From: Adiantum capillus-veneris
Lineage: Eukaryota; Streptophyta; Polypodiopsida; Polypodiales; Pteridaceae
Reading direction: 5' to 3'
Length of the DNA: 64,000 bases
Assembly: GCA_014529385.2 (NCBI GenBank)
Contig: CM043942.1
Location: forward strand, 53,010,647 to 53,074,646
Shown here: one piece after another, positions 19,885 to 30,450 of the stretch
Layout: each line of letters starts with the position of its first letter
Position numbering within the stretch: the first letter of the stretch is position 1
Position numbers and translations under genes: made by a program
Notes under the pieces: generated by a model
Database searches by the model: none
Seen by the model: only the letters and a program-made list of their open reading frames with translations
What the model was told of the DNA's origin: nothing

Positions 19885-20685
19885 TCATGTGTATGAGAGT
19901 AAGGCCAAAGCTTTTCGGAAAGCTTCAAACTTTTCTCGTGATAACGCCTTCGTAAATAGATGTGCAATGTTATCCTGTGTAGGACAGTAAGTTAGTGTGA
20001 TCTCCCTTGCATGTAGCCTTTCCCTGACATAGTGGTAGTGAACCTCTATGTGCTTTGTTCTTGCATGAAATACTGGATTCCTTGCAACTGCCATAGCACT
20101 CTGACTGTCAGTGAAAATGGTGGTGTGTGTCCGTTGACACTCACAAAGATCTGCCAATAACCTGCGTATCTATACACAATCAACTATTGTCGTGAAAGCT
20201 GCCCTGTACTTAGCTTCACAAGTTGATGTAGCCACTGTGGGTTGCTTCTTGCTTAGCCAAGATATACACGCATTTCCCAAGAAAAAACAATTCCCACTTG
20301 TGGAATGTCATATGTCAAAATCACCAGCCCAATCTGAATCGCTGTAACCAAGAAGTTGCATAGAACTGTGCTTTCCATACATATCCCCCCTTGGAAAGAA
20401 CATGGAAAGATTAGGGGTACCTGAAAGGTAACGAAGTATGCGCTTCACAGCCTGCCAATGATGCATACCTGGGCTGTACATAAATCTGCTTGCTTGTGAA
20501 ACCCCAAATTGAATGTCTGGATGAGTGTTGCCTGCCAAATATATCAAGCAACCAACCACTGATCCGTAAGTATATACATCAAAAGGTTCTCCAGCATCGT
20601 GCATGCTCAACTTTGATCCAGTTTCTACGGGTGTAGAGATTGGTTTACAATTTTTCATACCAAACTTGTCCAAAATTTTATGCAA
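19885..20685 (-). pseudogene. copia RT C-terminus and RNase H
   Basis: Two open pieces in one frame. 20685-20308 has PISTPVETGSKL, GSVVGCLIYLAGNTHPDI and YSDSDWAGD, the copia RT-RNase H connection with the first RNase H Asp. 20157-19885 has TIFTDSQSAMAVARNPVFH, ARTKHIEVHYHYVRE and HLFTKALS, the RNase H end. They are separated by in-frame stops around 20300 and 20165. This domain would remove RNA from the RNA-DNA hybrid. The same frame continues upstream into the RT at 21345. Confidence 0.85.
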
Positions 20686-20694
20686 ATATTTTGC

Positions 20695-21345
20695 CTACAA
20701 CATGTATATGCCATCCTCTGATTGTACAAATTGAATACCCAAGTAATAATGTAGCAAACCAAGATCAGACATCTCAAAGGTTTTTCTCAAAGCATATTTA
20801 AACGCTTCAATTTCATCTGTAGTATTGCCTGTAAGAAGCATATCATGCACATAAAGTGTTAGCATAATGAGAACTCTATCTCTCTTTTTGACATACAAAG
20901 TACTTTTTGTTGGACTATTCTGAAATCCCTGGCCAATCAAATAAGTATGTATCTTCTCATACCATGCTCTTGGAGCCTGTTTGAGACCATACAAAGCTTT
21001 ACGCAATCTACATACCTTTTGCTCTTGACCTTTTACAACAAAACCACTTGGTTGACTTACATAAACTTCTTCCTGCAAATCACCATTCAAAAAAGCAGTT
21101 TTGATATCCAACTGATGCACTTTCCAACCATGATGAGCAGCAATTGCAACTAGTGATCTAACTGTGGACGCACGAGAAGTAGGAGCAAAGGTTTCATCAT
21201 AATCTATGCCTTTCTGTTGCGCATAGCCTTTTGCCACAAGCTTTGCTTTGTATTTGTCAACAGTACCATCTTGTTTCCTTTTTACCTTAAATACCCACTT
21301 TGTACCAATAGGCTTTTTACCTGTAGGCAAGTCCATAGATCCCAT
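20695..21345 (-). pseudogene. copia reverse transcriptase with mutated active site
   Basis: A clear copia RT: KPIGTKWVFKVKRKQDG, YKAKLVAKGYAQQKGIDYDETF, VHQLDIKTAFLNGDLQEEVY, LYGLKQAPRAWYEKI. The catalytic box, normally YVDD, reads LYVHDMLLTG: the first Asp is His (CAT for GAT, at about 20852). This alone should abolish polymerase activity. A TAG at about 20695 and a frameshift near 21300 separate it from the flanking segments. Confidence 0.88.
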
Positions 21346-22360
21346 GTATGATTCTTATGAATAGAATCAATTTCTTGCTGCATAGCATCTTTCCACTGAA
21401 AAAACTCTAAAGCTTGTTCAAATGAATCAGGCTCATATGCATCACAAAGAGTGCTAAAGCAAGCCAAATCTACTTGCTCTCTGCCAAAAGTAGTACCATC
21501 ACGTGTTTTTCGTGGTAACGGTGCATCCAACTTGCTATCCTGCAAAGTTTTTTGAACCCATTTAGGCAAGGTTATTTCTTCCCTGAGAACTTTTTGCTCT
21601 TCACGCACAATTTCCTCTACATCATGAGGTGTCACATGCTGATCAAAAGAATGATCAAGATTATCAACCTATTGTGATTCTTGATTCTCCACAAAAGAAG
21701 GAAGCAAACCTTCAAATACATCATGTGTCTGCATATGAGGTACATCAAAAGCAACCATAGGTTGAGCAGTAGTTTCTGCAAAAATTACATCACGACTTTC
21801 AAAAATCTTGTTTGTAGCAGGATGTAAAGTATATAACCTTTACTTCCACTACTATACCCCACAAATATACATTTGATTGCCTTATCATCAAGCTTCCCAC
21901 GTAACTGTTGAGGGATGTGAGCATAAGCAAGACAACCAAAAACACGAAGATAACTGACTGAAGGTTTTCTGTCATACCAAGCTTCATATGGAGTAATGGT
22001 CTTCAAGGTATGAGTAGGACACCTGTTCAAAACATGTGTTTCACAAGCAACTGCCTCCATCCATAGCTTATGAGGCAAACTCTTAGCCCTGAGCATACAT
22101 CTAGCCGTCTCCATTAAAGACCTGTTCTTCCTTTCTGCAACACCATTCTGTTGTGGTGTGTATGGCATAGTGCATTGGTGTTTAATGCCTTTCTTTCCCA
22201 AAAAATCCTTAAATGCACCTGACATGTATTCACCTCCTCGATCGGTACGAAGAGTCTGTACTTTGCAACCTGTTTCATTTTCAACCATGGCGACAGAATG
22301 TTGAAAAATTGCAAACACATTTGACTTTGCTTTGAGTAGATACACCCAACAAAACATCAA
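21282..22360 (-). pseudogene. copia integrase core and integrase-RT linker
   Basis: 22360-21785 carries LRTDRGGEYMSGAFKDF (second Asp of the DDE triad), MPYTPQQNGVAERKNRSLME (the Glu) and WMEAVACETHVLNRCPTHTL, ending in the copia C-terminal GKLDDKAIKCIFVGYSSGSKGY motif. 21635-21282 is the acidic linker before RT (SFEQALEFFQWKDAMQQEID). The pieces are in different frames, so two frameshifts have occurred. The DDE residues themselves are present. Confidence 0.85.
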
Positions 22361-22373
22361 TGAAGGTCACAAA

Positions 22374-22697
22374 TTAAAGGCTGTTTCCCATAGATGGCGT
22401 CCTCATAGGACCACATTCATCACTGTGTACAAGCTGCAACTTTCGTGTCCCTCTAACTGAACCATCCTGCGAAAATGCAAATCTGTGCATCTTTCCAAGA
22501 ACGCAACCTTCACATACATGTCTTGGTGGCATCTCCAATAAAGACAAATCATGCACCATATTATGACGTTGTAAAGTCATCAAACTGCCATAACCAACAT
22601 GCCCAAATCTAGCATGCCACAACTCAGCATCCTGCATGGCCCGAGTCTTTGTTTCTGCAATACATACCTGAATCTGCTTTTCATAACGATCTAGCAC
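22374..22697 (-). pseudogene. copia GAG-pre-integrase zinc domain
   Basis: LWHARFGHVGYGSLMTL...CEGCVLGKMHR is the H-H-C-C zinc-binding N-terminal domain of copia integrase. QLVHSDECGPM carries the first catalytic Asp. It is in the same frame as the gag and protease segments upstream, separated by a TGA at 22755. Confidence 0.88.
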
Positions 22698-22754
22698 ATA
22701 TAGTCCATTTTCCAGTGTACCTGTAGTGATAAGAGAATAACCATTCTCTCGATC

Positions 22755-23384
22755 TCATACAACACGTCTGTCATCCTCAAAAATGACCCGAAGACCATTT
22801 TTTGCAAGAGAGAATACAGACAACAAATTCTTCTTGATCCCTGGAACATATAAGACATCTGGCAAGCATAAATCAGAACAATCTGAAATGGTAATCAAAA
22901 TCTTACCAACGCCTTTGATTGGATAAGAAGCATTATTTGCACATGTCACCTTCTTTCCTGTTGGAGCTGCATCCAATGAACAAAACAAATCCTTCCTTGA
23001 AGTAATATGCCTGGATGCACCACTATCAAAGTACCAAATCATTTGTGTCTCGTCAACACTGTAAGCAGAAAAATCTGAACATACTAAGAAAGCATAAGAA
23101 TCCTGCACAAAGTTTGCAGACTCTTCTTTAGCTGTAGAAGAATCACTAGAAGCTGAAACAACCAAACTTGACTCTTTCTTCTTTTCTTTAGAAATTCGCT
23201 TTTTACACTCACTAATGTAGTGACCAGGTTTCTTGCAGTTGTGACATTTACCTTTCTTCTTGGACTTGTCGGAATCACCTTTAGACTTCTCTGAAGACTG
23301 TCCTCCACCAGACTTGGAGTGATGAGCACTCTCTTTACCCTTGTTTTTGTTCTGTACAACAAGAGCATGATCCATACCATCCAC
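22755..23384 (-). pseudogene. copia nucleocapsid knuckle and protease
   Basis: KGKCHNCKKPGHYISECKKR is a perfect C-x2-C-x4-H-x4-C knuckle, and MIWYFDSGASRHITSRKDLF is the copia aspartic protease active site with intact D-S-G. It is followed by KGVGKI and LYVPGIKKNLLSV. Two stops (23418-23420 and 23385-23387) separate it in frame from gag. Confidence 0.88.
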
Positions 23385-23417
23385 CTATAAAGACTTGTTC
23401 TTACGTGATTGATCCTC

Positions 23418-24053
23418 CTACAATACCAAAGCCACTAACTCTTCAAAATGAAGAGGCTCAGGATTAGCTCGTAAAGACAGAGTCAAAGAAGTCTGAAAAG
23501 TCAAATAAGATGGTGGTAGTGAATTGAGTGTTTTGGAAACCAAGTCCTTCTCTGGAATCACTTTGTTAATGCTAAGAAATTGCTCTTTAAGATCCTTGAT
23601 TTTTATAAGATTCTCGACGATATCGTCACCTTCGTCCATCTGTATTTTGTCAAGTTGTTTCTTCAAAAACTCTATTCTGGCAGCGTTTCTTCCTCCAAAC
23701 ATAGCTTGCAGAGTGTCCCAAGCATCCTTAGAAGTTCTGCAAGATCTAATATGTGGTGTGATTGTCCTCTTTATGGTTAAGGCAATCACAGCCATAGCTT
23801 GTGCATCTTTAGTATCCCATTTCTTTTGCTCTGGAGTGACTTGTAAGGGTCCTGCACCAACAGCTGCACCACGACCAGGCGTGGCAGGTGCAATGATACC
23901 TTGAAGAACTTCATCTCCACATACATAATCCCACAATCTTTTACCAACCAAAATATTTTTGGCCATAAAAGACCAAAGAGAATAGTTGGTACTATCCAAT
24001 TTGTCTTCGGATGTAAACGCACCAAAAATCTCTTTCTCCGTAGATTGAGCCAT
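23418..24053 (-). pseudogene. copia gag (UBN2/DUF4219 type)
   Basis: From ATG 24053 (MAQSTEKEIFGAF): KLDSTNYSLWSFMAKNIL, AWDTLQAMFGGRNAARIEFL, LKKQLDKIQMDEGDDIVENL and LKEQFLSINKVIPEKDLVSK follow the UBN2 capsid pattern of plant copia gag. It assembles the particle around element RNA. The five residues before 24053 in the same frame are leader. It is broken from the rest of the polyprotein by a TAG at 23418. Confidence 0.88.
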
Positions 24054-24438
24054 ACTGTGGATGCACACAAGAGAGCAAAAGAACCTCCAAGAGATTCACA
24101 AATCTCCTCTCCAATGCAAGAAAAACTCTACACAAAATCTCAGCACAAAGCTAAGACAAGCTGTTTCCCAAAAGAACTGTTTACTTGAAGAAAATCTGTC
24201 AAAAAGCACACCCTCTTGATCTAAATGCCTCCGAAAAGTAACTTCTGCTACGCTGCTCAGAACAAAATTCTGAGGGCTCGAACGGCTTCAAAAGGGGGGT
24301 AAAACCTTAGGTCGCCTTTTGAGAATACTCCCGGAACGTCGAGGATGATCCCACGAGAAAATTTTCCGAAAACTGCCTGAAAACTGCGATTGCGCGCGCG
24401 GACGCAAAAACGCAAGTAGAGGCCTTGGAAATCACCTT

Positions 24439-24450
24439 GCTCTGATACCA
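24439..24450 (-). promoter_or_regulatory. copia PBS, initiator Met tRNA
   Basis: TGGTATCAGAGC on the minus strand, two bases inside the 5' LTR end. Confidence 0.92.
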
Positions 24451-24452
24451 AT

Positions 24453-24731
24453 TGTTGAAGATGATGAAACAGGAAACAGAAGGAAGATAGCAACTCAGAG
24501 TAGGAAGAAGATGGAGAAGGAGAAGACATAGAGCTTGCGTACGAGATCTCTATAGTCTATCTCTCTGTATTAGAATAATAGAGTATTTACAAACTCAGAG
24601 CTACAAAGCTTATATGAGACCCTAAGAGATAAGGTGTCCTTTCACACCGGATGTCCAGGGGGAAAAACTCAGTGGGACAAAAGTGCCCCTGGTGAAGCGC
24701 GTATACACACTAACACTACTACATGTCTACA
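24453..24731 (-). repeat. copia 5' LTR
   Basis: 279 bases, TGTTGAAG...GTCTACA on the plus strand. Matches 19494-19837 apart from the 65-base duplication and a few substitutions. Confidence 0.93.
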
Positions 24732-24736
24732 ATTTT

Positions 24737-25118
24737 ATGTGTGGCTGTTGTGGAAAACGTAGAATACAACCAACCAAAGATATTATGAATGCAATATTCT
24801 TTGTGTTGTAGAGGTTATATTATTCTAGGAATCAACTCTCCTAACTTGCATGTATAGATTCTTTCAAATTTGTAGATTAAAAGAACCCTAATTTTTCTCT
24901 TGTGGAAAATCAAGATAACCAAGTTTGCAACCTAACAATAGCTACGACAGTAATTGTACACAAGAAACCTAAATTTCTTCTAAAGAGATATTAGACCTTG
25001 GATATTAATAGTGTTTTTGGACAGAAATTTTAAAAGACAATCCATGTTTTTTGAAGTTACTAATTTTAACTATACTGCCTATTATATTGTCAATATTTAT
25101 ATTATGAGTTGAAAAAGT
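24737..25118. other. No recognisable gene
   Basis: AT-rich target DNA between the copia element and the gypsy element. No motif seen. Confidence 0.4.
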
Positions 25119-25123
25119 CATAG

Positions 25124-27193
25124 TGAGGGCGAGCTTTTTGAAATGGGGCCTCTAAACCCAAACCAATGGGCCTACCCTCACAAAATGTTCGTAAAGAGGT
25201 ACGCACACTACTTGGGGCGCCACCTTCTTTTGGGAGTGGAGAAGGAAACCAATCAAAATAACACTTGCACTCACCCACTCAAGCAACACACTTTGAAAAC
25301 TCCCTTACTCTATATACACTTTGGACACTTGAACACCATCAACGATTATGCAACCCAATGCCGTGCATCAAAATGAAATATGCAATTTGTGGAATAGCAT
25401 TCACCTTCTCCCCATAAGAATACCCATAATACATCCAAACTCTTCCTCTCTCAAGCACTCATCAAAAAATCATGCGCACAAGACTTGCCTCTCAAACACA
25501 CAAGAGAATCACTTACATCAAACTAACGCACTTTGCATAGAGAGCTCATCTCCATCTATGCAATGCCGTGACACAAATAAAATCACCATGAGAGGTAGCC
25601 ACATGCATATGTAATGAAGCAAAAGAGAGTTGGAGTGAGAAATTTCTTTAGACCAATTGAATAAGTGTGGAGAAACAAACCAATGATAAATTGAGAATAG
25701 AACACTTACTTGATTTCTCGCACACCTTTTAAGGGGAGGACAGACGCTGGCTAGCCATCACGAATTGCGACACTTGAAAGTTTTGAAGATGATTTCATGA
25801 TCATTAACATAACCATGAGAGAGATCATGATGTATTTACAAGTTATTGAGGTGCTACAAATGATTTATTGGGTTGATGGAGTAAGAGATTGTAGAATGGA
25901 AAGAGTGGAGAATAGAGTTTGCACTTCCTCCAAAGAGGAGGGTTAGGAGGGAGGATGTGAAAGAGGGAGAGTTGGGGTTTTCTCTACTATTGATCAAGAA
26001 ACAACATGAAGTTGAAAATATAGGTGTGTGTCCTTGAGTCTCTCCAAGGGGGGCTATTTATAGTTGTGTAGGAGTGGGATTATGCTACACTTAATTAGAG
26101 TAAGTGATTAGACCTAATTAAGTGTCCTTTGACCACTCATTGAATATTGGACATAAAAGGGACTATTTATTCACCAAAAATATCATTTTAGATCGTGAAG
26201 GCTCCATAGGGGTGCATAATGTAGGTGGGCCCCACCATGAGGCCCTACGGGTGGCTCCTGCGGGGTATCTCAACTTGTTTGTCTTGGCATTTAGAAAGCA
26301 TCTTTAGGTTGGTCCCATCACATGCAAGTGACCTTGAACACTCATTGCTCTTCTAGAATATGAGTAGGGGAAAAATAAGATCTCACCCTCTTGATTTACT
26401 TGATTTACAGTTCCCTTTTGCTGCGAATCTGACAGATTTACACTATTTTGACCATAACTTTTGTAGCTCGGAACGACACGCTTCAAAAGGCAAAATTGGC
26501 CTTCTCAACATGTTTGATATGAATTTGGACTATTCTTCACGCCCATGCACCAAGGAGTTCGTTTTGGAAGGTCCACACTAGGCTAGGGAACCTTTTGCTT
26601 CCAAGTCTTCTTGTATGGGCCCTTTGCTTGTATACATCCAAGGGAAATCATGCTTTTTCAAAAGGCTATGATGCTTAAACAAATAGAGGAGGGCCCAATA
26701 TTATTTGCTTGTGAAAAGAATGTACAATTGGAGTCTTTTTGAAAGGAGAGAAACTATATGTATATTCTTAAGAGATATTGGGCCACCTATGTAGGGGGCA
26801 TAGAAGACTTGTAGAGAGGGACCATAATCTTTGGTAAAGACAAGTGGAGAGTTGATTTCCATGGGAATTTATCTATATGGGGTGGAAGATGGATATATTA
26901 TTTTTCTACTACTAATTCACAAGAGGTAAGAAAGTTTGGGGGTATATAGTTGGTTATTGTATGCTTATTCTATTTACAAAGCAAAAAAGAAAAGGGTGGT
27001 AATATAAATATATGACTAAGGTGACATTTTTGGGAAGAGTATAATGTATGTGTCACCACAAAGGTTAAACGAAGAGGGGGAATTTACTCTAGATAACTTA
27101 ATAGCGTAGAAAAATATATACACATATGAGGAAGAGGACGTTGAGTAGGCTGACAAATGCTGCAAAAAGATGGTTACCATTTTATGCCACTCA
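25124..27193 (-). repeat. gypsy 3' LTR, 2070 bases
   Basis: The complete form of the LTR. On the minus strand a TATA-like CTATAAATAG lies near 26052. It includes a ~945-base middle part (about 26116-27060) missing from the other LTR. Confidence 0.85.
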
Positions 27194-27820
27194 TATTAGC
27201 CCTCCCCCAAGCCTAGAGACATTCATATCTTTAGGAGGACGGTGAAATACAAATATTGTGAATCTCATGAAGGTGCTAGGAGCATTGGTGAGCCCAAAAG
27301 GCATTACTCTGAATGCAAAACATCCCCAAGGTGTGATGAAGGTGGTTTTTGGTTGGTCCTCTTCTGCTATTCTAATTTGAAAATATCCTGAATACCCATC
27401 ACACACAGTGTAGCATTCGTGACCTGCTACTTCATTCAAAATTTCATCTTGGAAAGGGAGAGGGAAGTGGTCCCTCTTTGTCGCAGCGTTGAGGGGTTTG
27501 TAATCCACGCAGACCCTCCACTTACCATTCTTCTTGGGAGTGACTACAATAGGTGATACCCATTCGGAGTTGGATACTGGATAGATGAAGCCAGCCTTCA
27601 AGAGTCGATTCACTTCTTGTAGGAGAGCCTTTTGTTGCACAGATCCTAGTCGCCTTAACTTTTGAGCCACGGGTTTGGTCCCTGGTTTCAATTCAATTCG
27701 ATGCTCTATTATATCTACACCTCTTATTTGTGAGTAGTCAGTGATAAACAAATTGGGATACCTCCTTAACATATTGATGTAGGACCTCTTCTCCTCACAA
27801 GTAAGATCTTTTGCAAGCAT
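27191..27820 (-). pseudogene. gypsy RT N-terminal half, truncated
   Basis: The frame contains GVDIIEHRIELKPGTKPVAQ, LKAGFIYPVSNSEWVSPIVV, PKKNGKWRVCVDYKPLN, KRDHFPLPFQDEILNEVAGH, CYTVCDGYSGYFQI (first catalytic Asp) and WGCFAFRVMPFGLTNAPSTF. It then changes to unrelated residues (FHRPPKDMNVSRLGGG) that run into the PPT. The Y/F-x-D-D box and everything after it are gone, so no polymerase can be made. Confidence 0.88.
27194..27210 (-). promoter_or_regulatory. Polypurine tract
   Basis: TTGGGGGAGGGCTAATA on the minus strand, directly before the LTR start TGAGTGGC. The same core ends the Tat elements at 57513 and 60666. Confidence 0.8.
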
Positions 27821-27891
27821 CTTCTCAAATCCTTCTTCAAGGTGGTGGCATCTTTCATCCCCTCGTGTGTGATTGTCTGTTGGCTTTTCTT

Positions 27892-29799
27892 CTACTGGAA
27901 CATCTTGAGTGTTGGCGTTGAAATTCCCATTACCTCCAAAGAAGACTCCTCTTCACTGGTTGATGCACTGGTTGATGCTTCCTCATCACTTGAGTAAGGA
28001 CTCTCCTCCTCGCTCTCTTCATCTACCGTGGTTTCATAGTTGATATCTAGTTGCTTTCCTTCTCGCCAATCATACACCACCGGTTGACCCTTCTTAAGAA
28101 TCAAACGACCACTTCCCCATTTTTGATCTGCATTCACAGCAATGAGCCAAGGCCTCCCTAGGATGATGGGATAGCCCTCCCCCTTAGCTGGCATGACATA
28201 CATATCCACTCGTGCATCTATGTTACATACAGAGACTTTTACATTTTCAATGATCCCCAAACACTTCACACTTGATTTGTTGGCTAGCCTAGCTTGACAA
28301 TTAGAGGACTTTGTAATTTCAAGCCCTAACCTGTTCATTGATTTTTCCGTGATCACACACATTTGAGCTCCACCATCAACATATACATTAGACACCTTTT
28401 TACCCCTTATGTAAGCATCCACAATGGGTTCCACATCTTTTTGTAGCTTTGAGGCCACAACCTTAATGGAAAGATTTTCTTTCTTTTTTGGAATTCTTGT
28501 ACTTACCAACTTTGGCCATTGCCTTCTTACTTTGGCTGATAGGTGTAGAAGCTGAGGCCATGAAATGTTTGGCTTTTGGGTTTGTAAATCCTCCAGGATG
28601 TTGTAGGGCTCTAGATCCTTTCCCAATGGGAAGTCTTTGATACCAATTTCCCTTCGCCTTGATCTTTTCTTCCTGCTACTTTCAGCTTCTTCCATCTTTG
28701 ACTTCTTCTTCTTGTCCCCTCTGGCTGAATTTGTTCCTTCACTTCTCATGTCTTCATCCTTATCATGTGCTCTTGTGCATTTTTCTGCCGGCATAACATC
28801 AAAGTTTAGAGTATGCTCATCTATTACCTCTTCTAGCTTGATGATGTTGACTCCTCTTTCTTCCTCCTCATGTGGGACGGGAGGTATATTTGTTGGTGGT
28901 GGTGGTCGACGAAGGATTTGTGGGCCTTGAGCTTGTTCTTGCTGCACAGTGAGAGGAGGCGGTCTGGGGGGATATATGTCTCCCGGAAGTCGCCTTGGAT
29001 GTGGACAATTGTACATGCCATGGTCCATTTCATTGCAATTCCAACATCGCAACTCTTGAGCTTGTCTTCGTTGATTGCGATTCCCTTCTCTTGGTTGTCG
29101 TTGTTGAGGTAGGCCTTGTACTAGATTCAGAGTGAGGTTCTCAAGCTGTTGAGTCAGCCTTTGTAAAGCCTCTTGTTGAGAGTTATCTCCTATTTGTGAA
29201 GATTGTGCAAGAGGGGCCCTAATTGGTGCTTCCATGGTTTGTGAAGACTCCCTCTCACTCACTTCATTTAAACCCCTTGCTCTATGTGCTTGGAAGTGTA
29301 GTTTTCTAAACTTGATGATGGCTACCTCACGTGCTTCTTCGAAGGTGGATGGGAATTTTAGCTCTACTTTAGCCTTTAAAAGTGGATACAAACCAACCAT
29401 GAATCTCTTTTTTTTTAGAAAGTTAGGTGCACCACCATGATTTTCTAATGTAGCCTCCCACCTACCCCATAGATTGACAAAGGTTGCTTCATAAGAGGGA
29501 TAGTCTTCAAGTGATACCTGCTTATGTCCAATAAGACATTTCCATAGTCCTTCAGAAGTATCACCTTGCCCGAACTTGGAGAGGAAGCTTGCTCGCAGTC
29601 TCTCCCAATTGGACTTGACTTGGGGTTTCAAGGTCTCATACCATGCTTTAGCTTCTGCTTTTAGAACCAACGGGAAGGCTCGTAGCTTTACTTCCTCTTC
29701 ATCTCTCCTGGATATGAGATGTGCCATCTCCAAGTTGTCAAGAAACTCTTGCGCATCTTCCCCACTTCTTGCATAGAACGTGGGAAAAGAACTTGACAT
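27892..29799 (-). CDS. gypsy gag-protease polyprotein
   Basis: An intact 635-codon frame from ATG 29799. Capsid: AEAKAWYETLKPQVKSNWERL, LEDYPSYEATFVNLWGRWEA, FEEAREVAIIKFRKLHFQA (Retrotrans_gag pattern). Then a Gln-rich linker and a CCHC knuckle CWNCNEMDHGMYNC (about residues 253-266), a Pro-rich region and a Lys/Arg/Ser-rich region (nuclear-signal-like KKKKSKMEEAESSRKKRSRR). The protease is near residues 470-560: VYVDGGAQMCVI (D-G-G rather than D-S-G, as in the relative at 59453) and YPIILGRPWL. An acidic Ser/Glu tail follows. RT lies in a different frame downstream, so Pol would need a frame change. The open frame in an otherwise truncated element hints that gag may still be selected. Confidence 0.85.
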   Translation of the reverse strand: MSSSFPTFYARSGEDAQEFLDNLEMAHLISRRDEEEVKLRAFPLVLKAEAKAWYETLKPQVKSNWERLRASFLSKFGQGDTSEGLWKCLIGHKQVSLEDYPSYEATFVNLWGRWEATLENHGGAPNFLKKKRFMVGLYPLLKAKVELKFPSTFEEAREVAIIKFRKLHFQAHRARGLNEVSERESSQTMEAPIRAPLAQSSQIGDNSQQEALQRLTQQLENLTLNLVQGLPQQRQPREGNRNQRRQAQELRCWNCNEMDHGMYNCPHPRRLPGDIYPPRPPPLTVQQEQAQGPQILRRPPPPTNIPPVPHEEEERGVNIIKLEEVIDEHTLNFDVMPAEKCTRAHDKDEDMRSEGTNSARGDKKKKSKMEEAESSRKKRSRRREIGIKDFPLGKDLEPYNILEDLQTQKPNISWPQLLHLSAKVRRQWPKLVSTRIPKKKENLSIKVVASKLQKDVEPIVDAYIRGKKVSNVYVDGGAQMCVITEKSMNRLGLEITKSSNCQARLANKSSVKCLGIIENVKVSVCNIDARVDMYVMPAKGEGYPIILGRPWLIAVNADQKWGSGRLILKKGQPVVYDWREGKQLDINYETTVDEESEEESPYSSDEEASTSASTSEEESSLEVMGISTPTLKMFQ

Positions 29800-30450
29800 T
29801 TTGTTTAGACTTTTTGAAATCTCTTTTTTTTAAAAGAAACTTTTCTCTTACGGCCCGCACAAGATTATTAACACTATAAATCTGATTACATTAAAATGAA
29901 GATGTACACATCCATTGTTAATTCATACTTTATCATAGGTAGAATAAATGGATTAATTGAAGCATTGATTTCATTGAGGCGAGTGGATCCAAATATCCTC
30001 CTTATGATAGATTGAAACCTAAACTTAGTTGCAATGATTATATGAATGGATTGCCGAGCAATAGGCCTAAAAGGTTCATTGTTTTGATCGTGATTCATGT
30101 GCTACTCCTCGTTGTTGGTTTGAAGACCTCGTTCCTTCATATGGCCCTTGAGCACCCCTTCACCACTCCTTGTTCCTGCCTTCAAAACAAAATGAAAACG
30201 TGAACATCAAAAGAAGTTCCATAATTGATGATTGGAAGTATAATTGGATTGGGTGATGCCAGTATTTCTCTAAGTCTTTCTACACCAAACATAAAACAAT
30301 GCGTTGCTGGAAAAAGACATCTCTATCTATGTCAACATTTACTCTAATGTGTTGTGCAAAATGAAATGGATAGATGGGAACTCCATTGTTCATCACTAAA
30401 AAATTTGAAGGTAACTTGGAAATATGTTCCTCAGTGGGGGCACCACTTTA
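29800..30450 (-). other. gypsy untranslated leader
   Basis: Between the 5' LTR and gag, non-coding. Right next to the LTR the minus strand reads TGGTGCCCCCACTGAGGAAC (about 30424-30446), in the PBS position. I cannot name the tRNA. Confidence 0.5.

Larger units (their letters stand above)
19494..24731 (-). mobile_element. Complete Ty1/copia retrotransposon, TSD ATTTT
   Basis: A 5.2-kb element with LTRs at 19494-19837 and 24453-24731. Both begin TGTTGAAGATGATGA and end ACATGTCTACA. The direct repeat ATTTT lies at 19489-19493 and 24732-24736. The Met PBS is next to the right LTR and a PPT (ACAGGGGGG region on the minus strand) is next to the left LTR. Order on the minus strand: gag, CCHC, protease, integrase, RT, RNase H, the copia arrangement. 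The coding region has several in-frame stops and about three frameshifts, so it is not autonomous now, but the LTRs are similar enough to indicate a fairly young insertion. Confidence 0.95.

Noticed and set aside
25143-25614. ORFs repeated at 25143-25614 and 30374-30941
   Set aside because: They lie in the LTRs of the gypsy element; duplication is explained by the LTR pair, not by a gene family.
28637-29112. Plus-strand ORFs opposite gypsy gag
   Set aside because: Antisense shadows; the minus strand has capsid, CCHC and protease in order.
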